From contig NZ_CAMXCM010000004.1 of NCBI RefSeq assembly GCF_947179015.1, positions 1 to 64,000 of the forward strand: a DNA stretch of 64,000 bases, written 5' to 3'. The translations under genes were made by a program, and so were the position numbers. This stretch comes from Commensalibacter communis (GTDB taxonomy: Bacteria > Pseudomonadota > Alphaproteobacteria > Acetobacterales > Acetobacteraceae). Below are positions 16,741 through 25,197 of the stretch, piece by piece. A model generated the notes under the pieces. That model had not been told where the DNA came from. It did no database searches and saw only the letters and a program-made list of their open reading frames with translations. Numbering within the stretch: the stretch's first letter is position 1; each line of letters begins with the position of its first letter.

Positions 16741-16771
16741 TTGACTGAGAGTAAACTCTCAAACGTATGAT
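16741..16771 (+). promoter_or_regulatory. MerR-type promoter with operator in a 19-bp spacer
   Basis: A -35 box TTGACT (16741-16746) and a -10 box TATGAT (16766-16771) are separated by exactly 19 bases. Lying across the spacer is a perfect dyad TGAGAGT-AA-ACTCTCA (16746-16761). Over-long spacers filled by a palindrome are the hallmark of promoters activated by MerR-family regulators, which twist the DNA to realign the boxes. The MFS and MerR genes follow 42 bases downstream, so the operon is probably autoregulated. Confidence 0.75.
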
Positions 16772-16812
16772 TTAAAGATATTGATCTTTATGCTATACGA
16801 AGAGAGCTTTTA

Positions 16813-18006
16813 ATGACTGTTCCATCCTCTGATATTCCAAGCCAAACCCCTTATTGGAGCGCTATTCTATCCTTATTTATGGGGGTTACTTGTTTGATCT
16901 CCGCTGAGTTTTTGCCGATCAGCCTATTAACCCCTATTGCCCATGATTTACATATTACCGAAGGGCAAACAGGACAAGCCGTCACCGCCGTTGGTATTTT
17001 TGCCGTCATCACTAGCTTGTTAATTGCGCCGATTAGTCAAAAGATTAACAAAAAAACATTATTACTCAGTTTTTCTGTTTTAGTTATCTTTTCAAACAGT
17101 ATCGTTGCAATCACTGACAGCTATTACGTGCTTTTACTGGGAAGATGCCTGTTAGGGATATGTGTGGGTGGCTTTTGGTCTTTGACCTCTGCTGTTGTCC
17201 TTGACCTTGCACCGACTAAAGATGTTCCCCGTGCATTAAGTATTATTTATGCTGGAGTGTCTGTCGCAACCATTATTTCCTTACCTTTTGCTAATTATCT
17301 AGCGCTTTTATTGGGGTGGAGAATGATCTTTTATCTTGCGGCATTGCTTGGGGTCGTCACGTTAATTTGGCAAGCCATATCGTTACCGCAACTCTCTGTT
17401 TCAAAGAACAGCAACTTCAACGCCATATTTGCATTAACACAACAGCCATGGGTCTGTTTTGGGCTTTTTGCAATGTTCTTCAGCTTTTCAGGTTACCATA
17501 TCGTCTTTACGTATCTCAGACCCTTTATCGAAGGAAAACTTCATTTTACCAATAATGCTTTATCGCTAACTTTACTGGGTTTTGGTGTCGTGAATTGTTT
17601 GGGAACTTTTGTGGCAGGATTTATTTTGAATAAATCTTTCCGTATCACAATGATCGTCATTCATGTGATTCTGTGTATTGTGGCAATATTCTTTTATATC
17701 AATCATCAGATTACAGCAGATCTAACCAAAATAATGCTTTGGGGATTTATCTTTGGTATTATTCCCGTCGGATGGTCAACATGGATTACCCGAACCTTAG
17801 CCGACCGAGCAGAGATTGCAGGGGGATTAATGGTTGCAGCCATTCAATTTTCTATTACGTTGGCAGCAGCAATCGGCGGTATGATTTTCGATCATTATGG
17901 TTTAAATGGGTTGTTTATTGCATCGGCAGCGATCTTTATCTTTGCCATTTTCTGCACCATTATCAGCTTTTCTTTATTTTATAAAACAACAGGAAATCAT
18001 GTATAA
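16813..18006 (+). CDS. MFS exporter, NepI-like (purine nucleoside efflux family)
   Basis: A 397-residue major facilitator with about 12 membrane segments and no long soluble loops. It resembles E. coli NepI over its length by memory: EFLPISLLTPIAHDLHITEGQTGQAV, GRCLLGICVGGFWSLTSA, and PVGWSTWITRTLADRAEIAGG. NepI exports purine ribonucleosides by proton antiport; related DHA1 members export drugs or sugars, so the substrate is uncertain. It is the first gene of an operon with the MerR regulator 36 bases downstream, under a MerR-type promoter at 16741. This suggests export induced by a small molecule that the regulator senses. Confidence 0.85.
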   Translation: MTVPSSDIPSQTPYWSAILSLFMGVTCLISAEFLPISLLTPIAHDLHITEGQTGQAVTAVGIFAVITSLLIAPISQKINKKTLLLSFSVLVIFSNSIVAITDSYYVLLLGRCLLGICVGGFWSLTSAVVLDLAPTKDVPRALSIIYAGVSVATIISLPFANYLALLLGWRMIFYLAALLGVVTLIWQAISLPQLSVSKNSNFNAIFALTQQPWVCFGLFAMFFSFSGYHIVFTYLRPFIEGKLHFTNNALSLTLLGFGVVNCLGTFVAGFILNKSFRITMIVIHVILCIVAIFFYINHQITADLTKIMLWGFIFGIIPVGWSTWITRTLADRAEIAGGLMVAAIQFSITLAAAIGGMIFDHYGLNGLFIASAAIFIFAIFCTIISFSLFYKTTGNHV

Positions 18007-18042
18007 TTTAAATAGTACTGTTATACGTCAAGGAAAGTAATC

Positions 18043-18408
18043 ATGTCATATACCATTCATCAAGTAGCCAAGAAATTAAATATCAATCCTCATACCATTC
18101 GTTACTACGCCAAAGAAGGATTATTTCCCTTTGTCGATCGTAATGCCGCTGGTGTGCGCATCTTTCAAGAAACCGATGTTGAATGGGCTTCTTTAATACA
18201 ATGCCTGAAAAACTCTGGTATGAAATTAAAAGATATCAAACAATTTATTGATTGGGTCGTCCAAGGCGATAGCACCATTAATCAACGATTGGAATTTTTC
18301 AGGAACCATCAAAGAAATGTTGAACAACAGCTGGCTGAGTTACAAGAAGTATTAAAAGTTGTAAAATACAAACGAAAATATTACGAAGAAGCCAAAAAAT
18401 CATTGTAA
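18043..18408 (+). CDS. MerR family transcriptional regulator
   Basis: A 121-residue regulator with the MerR DNA-binding domain at the N-terminus: YTIHQVAKKLNINPHTIRYYAKEGL (helix-turn-helix, first wing), then RIFQETDVEWASLIQCLKNSGMKLKDIKQFI (second helix pair). A dimerising coiled coil follows at about 75-115 (RLEFFRNHQRNVEQQLAELQ). It has no cysteine cluster for metal binding, so it belongs to the effector-binding or short MerR subgroup. A strong ribosome binding site AAGGAAAG precedes ATG. It is co-transcribed with the exporter and probably acts on the operator at 16746-16761. Confidence 0.92.
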   Translation: MSYTIHQVAKKLNINPHTIRYYAKEGLFPFVDRNAAGVRIFQETDVEWASLIQCLKNSGMKLKDIKQFIDWVVQGDSTINQRLEFFRNHQRNVEQQLAELQEVLKVVKYKRKYYEEAKKSL

Positions 18409-18483
18409 TACGTTCATTAAGATCCATACAAATTATAAATAACATGTATTGTTAATAGAATAATTCTACTTTAATAATATATT

Positions 18484-18499
18484 AGTCATCAATATGACT
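18484..18499. promoter_or_regulatory. Dyad upstream of the second solenoid gene
   Basis: AGTCAT-CAAT-ATGACT forms a perfect inverted repeat about 40 bases before the ATG at 18540, within an AT-rich leader. It could be an operator or an mRNA leader hairpin. No regulator can be assigned. Confidence 0.3.
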
Positions 18500-18539
18500 G
18501 TTCTATTATTATTTTAACATATATCGTTAGGATTTAGGT

Positions 18540-19787
18540 ATGAGGCGCAATACATCTGCACAACTAGTTGAAAATGCTAACAGTGGTTCCGAAAAATTGG
18601 TTAATTTTGTCTTCTTACAATCAACCACAAATGCAATTACTTTTACTACCTCTGTAAATAATATTACTATCGGAGACAGCGACACAAATCTAACCTTAGA
18701 TGATGATAACTATTATATTCTTTTTGGTAATGGGAATAATAAGCTTCAGATTGGCAATGGTGACAATGAAATCCAAGTTGGAGATGGAAACAACACCATT
18801 CTTACAGGTTATGGAAGTAACAGAATAACTCTAGGAATGGGTAATAATTCTTTAACGCTAAATGGTACTGATACTGTTTATAGTTATGGGGATTATAAAC
18901 CTAATGCCTATAATTATGTTACAATTAATGGGGGTCATTCAAACATCAATATTTCAAATCAAGCTTATGTCTACGACATGAGCAACCCTGTTAATGATCC
19001 AGCATCAGGAAACATCAATAACTATATCTATGTCGGTTCAAACAGCCATGTGATTGGCGGACAACAAAATTATATCTCTTTTTTAGGAAACACAACCAAC
19101 GAATCAGATCCATCTAAGATAAGCAAAAGTGTTCTAAAAAATACTTATAATAGTACTATTGGGTCTGCTTATGATAATCTTGTCGTCTCTGGTGGTCATA
19201 ACAACGACTTTTATTACATTGGCAAAGATTTTTCTTTTTCAGGCGGCACTGGCAATACAAATGTTTTTCATGTTGAAGGACAAGTTAATATTAAAGGCTC
19301 TGATGGGCTGAATATGACAATCAATTCCTATAATGCTCAAAGTAATATATTTACTGCACAAGATGGGAATGAAACATTAAACGCCGCAGGATCAACAGGC
19401 GCATTTGGGATTTATGCCAACACAGTATCTGGCAGTCGATCTTCTTTGGTGGCTGTGGGAGGGCGCGGTGATGATACGTTAACGGCTGGTGTTGGAAACT
19501 CTACATTCACAGGGGGTGCAGGATCCAATTTATTTGCATTTACCAGCAGTGATGTAGCAAATGGTTCAACGGTTATTACCGATTTTCTTGCTTCTGAAGA
19601 TAACCAAATTGCACTCTTTAATTATGGTTTAAATCGCAGCTCTTTATCTGCGCTATTAAAAAATTCTCAAAATGATGTTAGCGGTGATGCTGTATTAAAT
19701 TTGGGCAACCATGAAATTATCATCCAAGGCGGATCTGTATCCGACCTGCATCCAAGTCAATTTATAGTTTACAACTCAAAAGCATAA
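18540..19787 (+). CDS. Second RTX-like Asn-rich repeat protein
   Basis: A 415-residue paralogue of the protein at 13467. Residues about 55-115 contain consecutive nonapeptides of RTX spacing with Asn in place of Asp: GNGNNKLQI, GNGDNEIQV, GDGNNTILT, GYGSNRITL, GMGNNSLTL. A middle beta-rich region follows. The C-terminal 150 residues are clearly homologous to the other protein (GNETLNAAGSTGAFGIYAN, GRGDDTLTAG, ITDFLASEDNQIALFNYGLNRSSLSALL). No N-terminal signal peptide is present, consistent with a C-terminal type I secretion signal. Function unknown; surface adhesion or biofilm matrix is plausible. The two genes flank the channel and exporter genes. Confidence 0.72.
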   Translation: MRRNTSAQLVENANSGSEKLVNFVFLQSTTNAITFTTSVNNITIGDSDTNLTLDDDNYYILFGNGNNKLQIGNGDNEIQVGDGNNTILTGYGSNRITLGMGNNSLTLNGTDTVYSYGDYKPNAYNYVTINGGHSNINISNQAYVYDMSNPVNDPASGNINNYIYVGSNSHVIGGQQNYISFLGNTTNESDPSKISKSVLKNTYNSTIGSAYDNLVVSGGHNNDFYYIGKDFSFSGGTGNTNVFHVEGQVNIKGSDGLNMTINSYNAQSNIFTAQDGNETLNAAGSTGAFGIYANTVSGSRSSLVAVGGRGDDTLTAGVGNSTFTGGAGSNLFAFTSSDVANGSTVITDFLASEDNQIALFNYGLNRSSLSALLKNSQNDVSGDAVLNLGNHEIIIQGGSVSDLHPSQFIVYNSKA

Positions 19788-19796
19788 TAAATATAA

Positions 19797-19828
19797 TTCA
19801 AGCTGATTTAATCAACAATCAGCTTGAA
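19797..19828 (+). terminator. Hairpin after the second solenoid gene
   Basis: Perfect 12-bp arms TTCAAGCTGATT (19797-19808) and AATCAGCTTGAA (19817-19828) with an 8-nt loop, ten bases after the stop codon. There is no U tract, so termination would be weak or the hairpin protects the 3' end. Confidence 0.45.
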
Positions 19829-19920
19829 GCTAAGGGACTACCCCTTTAAAATAGAAACAACATATTTTAGTTTTATATATTTCTTTAGCCATCAATTTAG
19901 ATTGCTTTGGAGTATATGAA

Positions 19921-19951
19921 TTCAGTCAATATAATTTATATATTGACTGAA
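19921..19951. terminator. Hairpin between convergent genes
   Basis: Perfect 13-bp arms TTCAGTCAATATA and TATATTGACTGAA around a 5-nt loop, placed between the ends of the convergent genes at 19787 and 19986. Probably a terminator for the glycosidase gene; no strong U tract is seen on either side. Confidence 0.45.
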
Positions 19952-19985
19952 AAAGAGTATAATTATTCCTACTAACGAAGCAATC

Positions 19986-22601
19986 TTATTCAGGAATTAA
20001 CACATAATCAATTGTATCATATCCAGCAGGTGTAGATTGTCCCGCACCAACATAAGAATTACCGTTAAGATTTGTATTTTTATACAAAACACCAGAAATA
20101 TAAGGTACAAAACTTAAGCGATCTCCTATATCAAACGTCTTTGAGATATTAGTAACACAACTTTGTTGTGCGTCACTAAAGATCGTACTACCAGGACATG
20201 AATATATAGGGCTAAACTTACTTATGAATGCGATGAAGTATTTTTGGTTTGCAGTAAATACATAGTTAGGTGGTAAAAAGTCACGAATTGGCGATTTTTT
20301 GTTTAATGGTGCTTTAAACTGGTGTCTTACAATACCGCTTGTACCATCACCATAAATTCCACCATTGATATCTTCATCCAAAGGAATTAATACGTAAGTG
20401 AACGTATCTGCACCAGCTGATGAAGAGCTTCCTCCACCTATGAATTCATTACCATTGAGATTTGGATTTTGGTATAAAACACCAGAAATATAAGGCGTAA
20501 AAATTAAAGTGCCCGTTTCAATATCAAAGGTTTTTGCTAGAGTAGAACCACAATTTTGTGTTTCCGCATTGAAAACCGTAGTACCAGGACATACATATAT
20601 TGCTCCAAATTTACTTATAATTGCAATTTTATATCTTTTATTTGCAGTAAATACATAATTAGGTGGCAAGATATCACGAATAGCTAATCTTTTACCAATC
20701 GGAAGTTTAACAGTATGCCTTACAACACCACTGGTATTGCCGGTATTGTTACCACCGTTGTTACCACCGTTATTACCACCGTTGTTACCACCATTATCGT
20801 TGCCGTTATTGCCGTTATCACCATTATTGTTGCCGTTATTATTACCATCATTACCGATCAATTCGATAGTATATAAAGTAACAGTAGATGGTTTTGCACC
20901 AGTATCCGTAATTTTAAGGACACCACCGGCAAAAGAGGTTTGAATTGATGCAGATACTTCTGACGCAGTCATACGATCTAGACGCGTACCTTCGATCACT
21001 CTGTATGCGGTCAATTTAAAACTTGTATAACCACTTGATATATTATTAACTTGGAACCCAACCCCTGTGTTGCTTTGGGTATAAGTTCTAGCTTTGGCTC
21101 GTAAATAACCAGAAACAGGTAATTGTGGAACAACCGTTCTTTGTGTCACAGCATTGTTAAAAGTTACCGTATTTGGATCAACACCACCAAACCATTCATT
21201 TATACTCCAGCTATCATTTAACTGATTAACTGTTCTGTTCGTATCTAAATAATGTTGTTTGTAATTAAATTTAGCTGAACTTCCAGAAACAAAGCTTGTG
21301 TCAATTTGATAATTAGCTGCAATAATATTGATTTTATTACCAGCATCATTTTGTGCAGCCATCGTTGCAAGTCCAGTATTAAACTGGTTATCGTGACTAA
21401 GAATATTTGGGGTTTCAAGCATTTTGTTGAATAAATAAAATCCTTGTGCAGCACATGTACAAAAATTCTTAAGTTTCGCGTCACTTGGATTAGGCTGATC
21501 ATTAAATAATCCAAAAGAACTTGCATCACCACGATAATAATAGGCTTTATCTGTTTTACAATATTGCATAAAAATTAACGCAGATGTCAAATAAGCCGCA
21601 TTTGTTGCTGATTGAACATTAGAAAGAATATTCGCTCTACCAAAAGGAGAAGAGTTCCATTCTGTACAAATACTTTCAATATTGCTATAACCATATTTGG
21701 TTAAAGCGGTTTGAATAGCATTCCCAATATCAATAACATTTTGTGGATCCGCAGTTAAGTTGCCATAAAAATGCCAAGACAAGAAATCAATAGGAGTACC
21801 TGTTGTACGACAATAATTTAACAAACCATCAATATAAGCCCCACCTGGATTATAACCATTGGCTACACCACAACCGCCGACCTTAGCATCTGGATCAATG
21901 GATTTAATCATACGTGCTACTTTTGAATAAAATTCGTAATAGACTTGTGGGTTATTATTATTCCAAAAAAACGTCAGGTCTGGTTCATTCCAAATTTCCC
22001 AATACGTCACTTTTCTGGGCAAGCCAATAGATTGATAATTTAAAGAGTAACGTTTTACAACCTCTCCCACTAAGCTAGCATAAATATCGAAATTCTCTGG
22101 AACTTCGTAACCACCATCCAAAGTACGTCCAACACGAAACATAACTTCTCGTTGGATATTATTAGGGTTAACAGACGGATTATTATCTAATATACGTTTG
22201 ATATAACTGTCGGTTGGTTTATAATTTACGTTTTGCATCGCAAGAGAAAGATTTTTTGCTCTCATCCCCGCCGCAGCATACGGAAAGATTGTTCTTTTAT
22301 TTGCATATTCTGCAATAAAAGTTCTTGCTTTTGCTTGTGAAGCACTTGGCACATTAATCATTAATTGATTTTGATTGCTTGATCTATTAGCAACAAAACC
22401 ATTATCAATATCCCCTATTCCAAAAATATCATGCAAGCGAATATGGGTAACACCCATTTGGTTAAATTGATCTTCAAGATCTGGAAAACCAGGCGCAATT
22501 GAAATAGGTGAACCATTCACCCCACCAACGTCTTTTATTTTACCAGCTTTACCAGCAGAAGTATTAATTTGATTTTTATTAATATTAACTAAGAATACCA
22601 T
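19986..22601 (-). CDS. GH39-like glycosidase with Gly/Asn linker and duplicated C-terminal module
   Basis: The first 560 or so residues look like a clan A glycoside hydrolase, closest to GH39: WEIWNEPD at 201-208 (acid/base E206) and CTEWNSS around 312-318 (nucleophile E314), within a TIM barrel beginning VTHIRLHDIFG. A low-complexity linker built of NNGG units follows (about residues 585-625). Then come two copies of a module of about 105 residues, each with RDxLPPNYVFTAN, a Cys pair (CPG...C) and FTPYISGVLY/FVPYISGVLY. No signal peptide is visible (MVFLVNINKN), so export, if any, would need another route. It probably acts on a plant or exopolysaccharide; the substrate is unknown. Confidence 0.72.
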   Translation of the reverse strand: MVFLVNINKNQINTSAGKAGKIKDVGGVNGSPISIAPGFPDLEDQFNQMGVTHIRLHDIFGIGDIDNGFVANRSSNQNQLMINVPSASQAKARTFIAEYANKRTIFPYAAAGMRAKNLSLAMQNVNYKPTDSYIKRILDNNPSVNPNNIQREVMFRVGRTLDGGYEVPENFDIYASLVGEVVKRYSLNYQSIGLPRKVTYWEIWNEPDLTFFWNNNNPQVYYEFYSKVARMIKSIDPDAKVGGCGVANGYNPGGAYIDGLLNYCRTTGTPIDFLSWHFYGNLTADPQNVIDIGNAIQTALTKYGYSNIESICTEWNSSPFGRANILSNVQSATNAAYLTSALIFMQYCKTDKAYYYRGDASSFGLFNDQPNPSDAKLKNFCTCAAQGFYLFNKMLETPNILSHDNQFNTGLATMAAQNDAGNKINIIAANYQIDTSFVSGSSAKFNYKQHYLDTNRTVNQLNDSWSINEWFGGVDPNTVTFNNAVTQRTVVPQLPVSGYLRAKARTYTQSNTGVGFQVNNISSGYTSFKLTAYRVIEGTRLDRMTASEVSASIQTSFAGGVLKITDTGAKPSTVTLYTIELIGNDGNNNGNNNGDNGNNGNDNGGNNGGNNGGNNGGNNTGNTSGVVRHTVKLPIGKRLAIRDILPPNYVFTANKRYKIAIISKFGAIYVCPGTTVFNAETQNCGSTLAKTFDIETGTLIFTPYISGVLYQNPNLNGNEFIGGGSSSSAGADTFTYVLIPLDEDINGGIYGDGTSGIVRHQFKAPLNKKSPIRDFLPPNYVFTANQKYFIAFISKFSPIYSCPGSTIFSDAQQSCVTNISKTFDIGDRLSFVPYISGVLYKNTNLNGNSYVGAGQSTPAGYDTIDYVLIPE
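20733..20850. repeat. 12-bp minisatellite coding for the NNGG linker
   Basis: On the plus strand, units such as TTGTTACCACCG and TTATTACCACCG repeat in tandem and then degenerate into 6- and 9-base variants. They encode Asn-Asn-Gly-Gly in the glycosidase. Units are multiples of three, so changes in copy number would alter linker length without breaking the frame. Confidence 0.7.
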
Positions 22602-22972
22602 TTAAAATACCTAAAAAATTTATAATTAAAAAAATCTTTACTATTAATTTTTAAAAAAATATCAACTATAAATTGAAAACTTATTAGTAAAGATAGTATT
22701 ATTATATCATAAATTGTCTTATTTTAAATATTAAAAGTAATTTTTAATGTAATAATTTTATTTATACAATCAAATTAATTATAAGTATTTAAAATAAAAG
22801 TATTTTTATTTTAATTTATTTCAATTATTATTTGTATATATTAAATATATTATAATATTTCTCAAAGAATTTTAGCGCCTGTCCCATATGTAAAGCAATT
22901 CTTCGAGTATAACACGCAGAAATAGATACTATTCAGATTAATAAAAATGATACTCAACCCGAATATAGACTA
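22602..22972. other. Very AT-rich gap with no gene seen
   Basis: This 371-base stretch between two minus-strand genes is almost pure A/T for its first 260 bases. It probably holds the promoter of the glycosidase gene. No reading frame, RNA gene or convincing terminator is supported. Confidence 0.5.
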
Positions 22973-24145
22973 TTATTTTTTTAAATATTCTTGAGTAATA
23001 GCACACCAAAAAGCTGCTGCTGGAATAATAATATCGTCATCAAAGATATATCCAGGATTATGTACCATGCAATTTCCTGGTTGATCACCATTCCCAACAA
23101 AGAAATATGCCCCATTTGGATGGGCTTCTAACATAAATGCGAAATCCTCACTGCCCATGACTGGGGATAAATCAGTATGCACCTTCTCTGCACCAAATAA
23201 TTCTGTGGCAATCTTTACCCCAAAATCAACCGCTTGATCACCATTAACCAAAACAGGACTACCATTAATATGATCTATCTTAACACTGGCATCAAAACTT
23301 TTTGCTTGTCCTTCAGCAATTTCAGTAATGCGTTTCAATAATAATGAACGTGTATCAGGATGCAGACTGCGAACACTTAATTTTAATAATGCTTTTTCAT
23401 TAATTACATTCGGGACATCGCCTGATTGAATGCTGCCCACCGTAATTACCGCAGCCTCTTGTGGAGCAACATTGCGCGATACAATCGTCTGTAATGCCAC
23501 CACGATATGACAAGCCACCACCGCAGCATCAATCGTTCGTTCTGGCATTGCCCCATGTCCACCCAAACCAGTCACTTCAATATGAACTGTATCAGAAGAA
23601 GCCATCATTGCCCCTTTGGTGATATAAAATTCACCTTTTTTTAAAGAAGGCATATTGTGAATGGCATAGATAACATCGCATGGAAACAAATCAAACAACC
23701 CATCATCCATCATGTGCTTGCCACCATATAAGGTTTCTTCGGCAGGCTGGAAAATCAAATGAAGGGTGCCATCAAAATTTTTGGTTTTTGCCAAATATTC
23801 AGCAGCACATAAGAGCATCGTGGTATGTCCATCATGACCACAACCATGAAATTTATATGGGATTTTACTGATCCAAGGTTTATCATTTTTCTCTAGGATT
23901 GGTAAAACATCCATATCCGCACGAAGTCCAATGACTTTATCACTGCTGCCAACCTTTAAGGTGCCAACGACACCCGTTTTTGCTAAACCACGATGAACTT
24001 CATACCCCCACTCTGCTAATAACTTTGCAACCAGGTTACTGGTATCTTGTTCTTCAAATCCTAATTCTGGATTTTGATGAATTTTACGACGAATTTCAGT
24101 ATATTTATCTTTATTTTTCGTTAATACATCTAGAATTCTATTCAT
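22973..24145 (-). CDS. M20 family amidohydrolase (hippurate / N-acyl-amino acid hydrolase type)
   Basis: A 390-residue zinc-dependent amidohydrolase of the M20D group. Landmarks are the metal-binding HGCGHDGHTTMLL around residue 100, AEETLYGGKHMMDDGLF (catalytic Glu), GGHGAMPERTIDAAVVA (dimerisation domain) and SEDFAFMLE near the end. These enzymes release amino acids from N-acyl conjugates such as hippurate, N-acetyl amino acids or indole-acetyl amino acids; the substrate here is not determined. It is cytoplasmic. A DeoR-type regulator and an MFS transporter lie upstream on the same strand, and the three may form a uptake-and-hydrolysis group. Confidence 0.9.
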   Translation of the reverse strand: MNRILDVLTKNKDKYTEIRRKIHQNPELGFEEQDTSNLVAKLLAEWGYEVHRGLAKTGVVGTLKVGSSDKVIGLRADMDVLPILEKNDKPWISKIPYKFHGCGHDGHTTMLLCAAEYLAKTKNFDGTLHLIFQPAEETLYGGKHMMDDGLFDLFPCDVIYAIHNMPSLKKGEFYITKGAMMASSDTVHIEVTGLGGHGAMPERTIDAAVVACHIVVALQTIVSRNVAPQEAAVITVGSIQSGDVPNVINEKALLKLSVRSLHPDTRSLLLKRITEIAEGQAKSFDASVKIDHINGSPVLVNGDQAVDFGVKIATELFGAEKVHTDLSPVMGSEDFAFMLEAHPNGAYFFVGNGDQPGNCMVHNPGYIFDDDIIIPAAAFWCAITQEYLKK

Positions 24146-24369
24146 TTTTTACGTCCAATCAACCGACCAAAAATTATTTCGAAGAATGATAGTCTTTCAT
24201 TTTTAAACGAATGTAGCACGTGTTAAATAAACTAAATCATATAATAGTTGCCACTTCATTTTCTAATTTGAATTGTTGTAAAACAATTTTATCAACTAGC
24301 ATAATATTCTGTATTATAAATGCAAGACAACCTATAATTAGAATTTGTATAACGATACTAAATAAAGCC

Positions 24370-25149
24370 TTATTTTTCCTGATTGGTATGATAAAAACGA
24401 ATATTATTTTTAAATTGTGAAGATAATGTAGCATCTAATGCGGTACTCATAACAATAATATCAATTTCTTCTGATCTTGCCACTACGTAGCGCGCAACCA
24501 TCGAAATCTTATTTTTTGTTAATGGGACAATCACTTGATTAGCCTGTTTAATGACGATTTTTTTGAATTCACAATCTGCATAACAAAATCCTGTTAATCC
24601 AACCTCATGATCCATCGCACATCCTCCGATAAAGACTTGATCGAAAATCATTTCTTGTATTTGTTGGATCGCCATCCCACCAATACAACCCCCTGTATCA
24701 CGATGGATCTCTCCGCCCAATAAAATGACTTCACAATATTCAAGTTGTAATAAGGATACTGCAATTTCAGGAGAATTCGTGACAAAAGTTCCCTTGATCT
24801 CTTTGGGTAATGCCTTAGCCAAAGCAAGATTTGTTGTACTGGCATCCAAGAAAACACAACCATTATCTTGAATAAATTCTATACATTTTTGCGCTATTTG
24901 TTTTTTTTCATCATAATTACTTTGTTTTCTATCAACAAAATTATCATTCCTTAATGCGGATAAAACGGCTCCACCATAAACTTTTTTACAAATTCCTTGC
25001 TGGCTCAGTTCTTGTAAATCACGACGGATCGTATGTTCTGATACATTTAATTCTTCTGCTAATACAGCACAGACCACACTACCGTTTTTTAACAGTCTTC
25101 GATGGATCAATTCTTGTCTTTGTTGAGGGAAAGCAGCATAATCGAGCAT
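24370..25149 (-). CDS. DeoR/GlpR family transcriptional regulator
   Basis: The N-terminus has the DeoR winged helix: QRQELIHRRLLKNGSVVCAVLAEELNVSEHTIRRDLQELSQQG. The C-terminal sugar-phosphate sensor domain follows, with FLDASTTNLALAKALP, TNSPEIAVSLL, LLGGEIHRDTGGCIG and a GFCYADCEFKK segment. I chose the ATG at 25149 (259 aa) because the longer reading from 25173 starts with TTG and adds only eight residues not expected in the family. Regulators of this family usually respond to phosphorylated sugars or related metabolites. It lies between the MFS gene, 48 bases upstream, and the amidohydrolase gene. Confidence 0.9.
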   Translation of the reverse strand: MLDYAAFPQQRQELIHRRLLKNGSVVCAVLAEELNVSEHTIRRDLQELSQQGICKKVYGGAVLSALRNDNFVDRKQSNYDEKKQIAQKCIEFIQDNGCVFLDASTTNLALAKALPKEIKGTFVTNSPEIAVSLLQLEYCEVILLGGEIHRDTGGCIGGMAIQQIQEMIFDQVFIGGCAMDHEVGLTGFCYADCEFKKIVIKQANQVIVPLTKNKISMVARYVVARSEEIDIIVMSTALDATLSSQFKNNIRFYHTNQEK

Positions 25150-25197
25150 CGGTTTTATTCTCTTTAAAATCAAATAAACAATATATTTTAGTAATCT

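Noticed and set aside
20737-20943. Leu/Pro-rich plus-strand frame opposite the glycosidase linker
   Set aside because: It is the complement of the NNGG minisatellite and has no start signals of its own.
24237-24434. 65-codon hydrophobic minus-strand frame after the DeoR gene
   Set aside because: It overlaps the end of the DeoR gene in another frame and its hydrophobicity follows from the AT-rich sequence; no ribosome binding site was seen.
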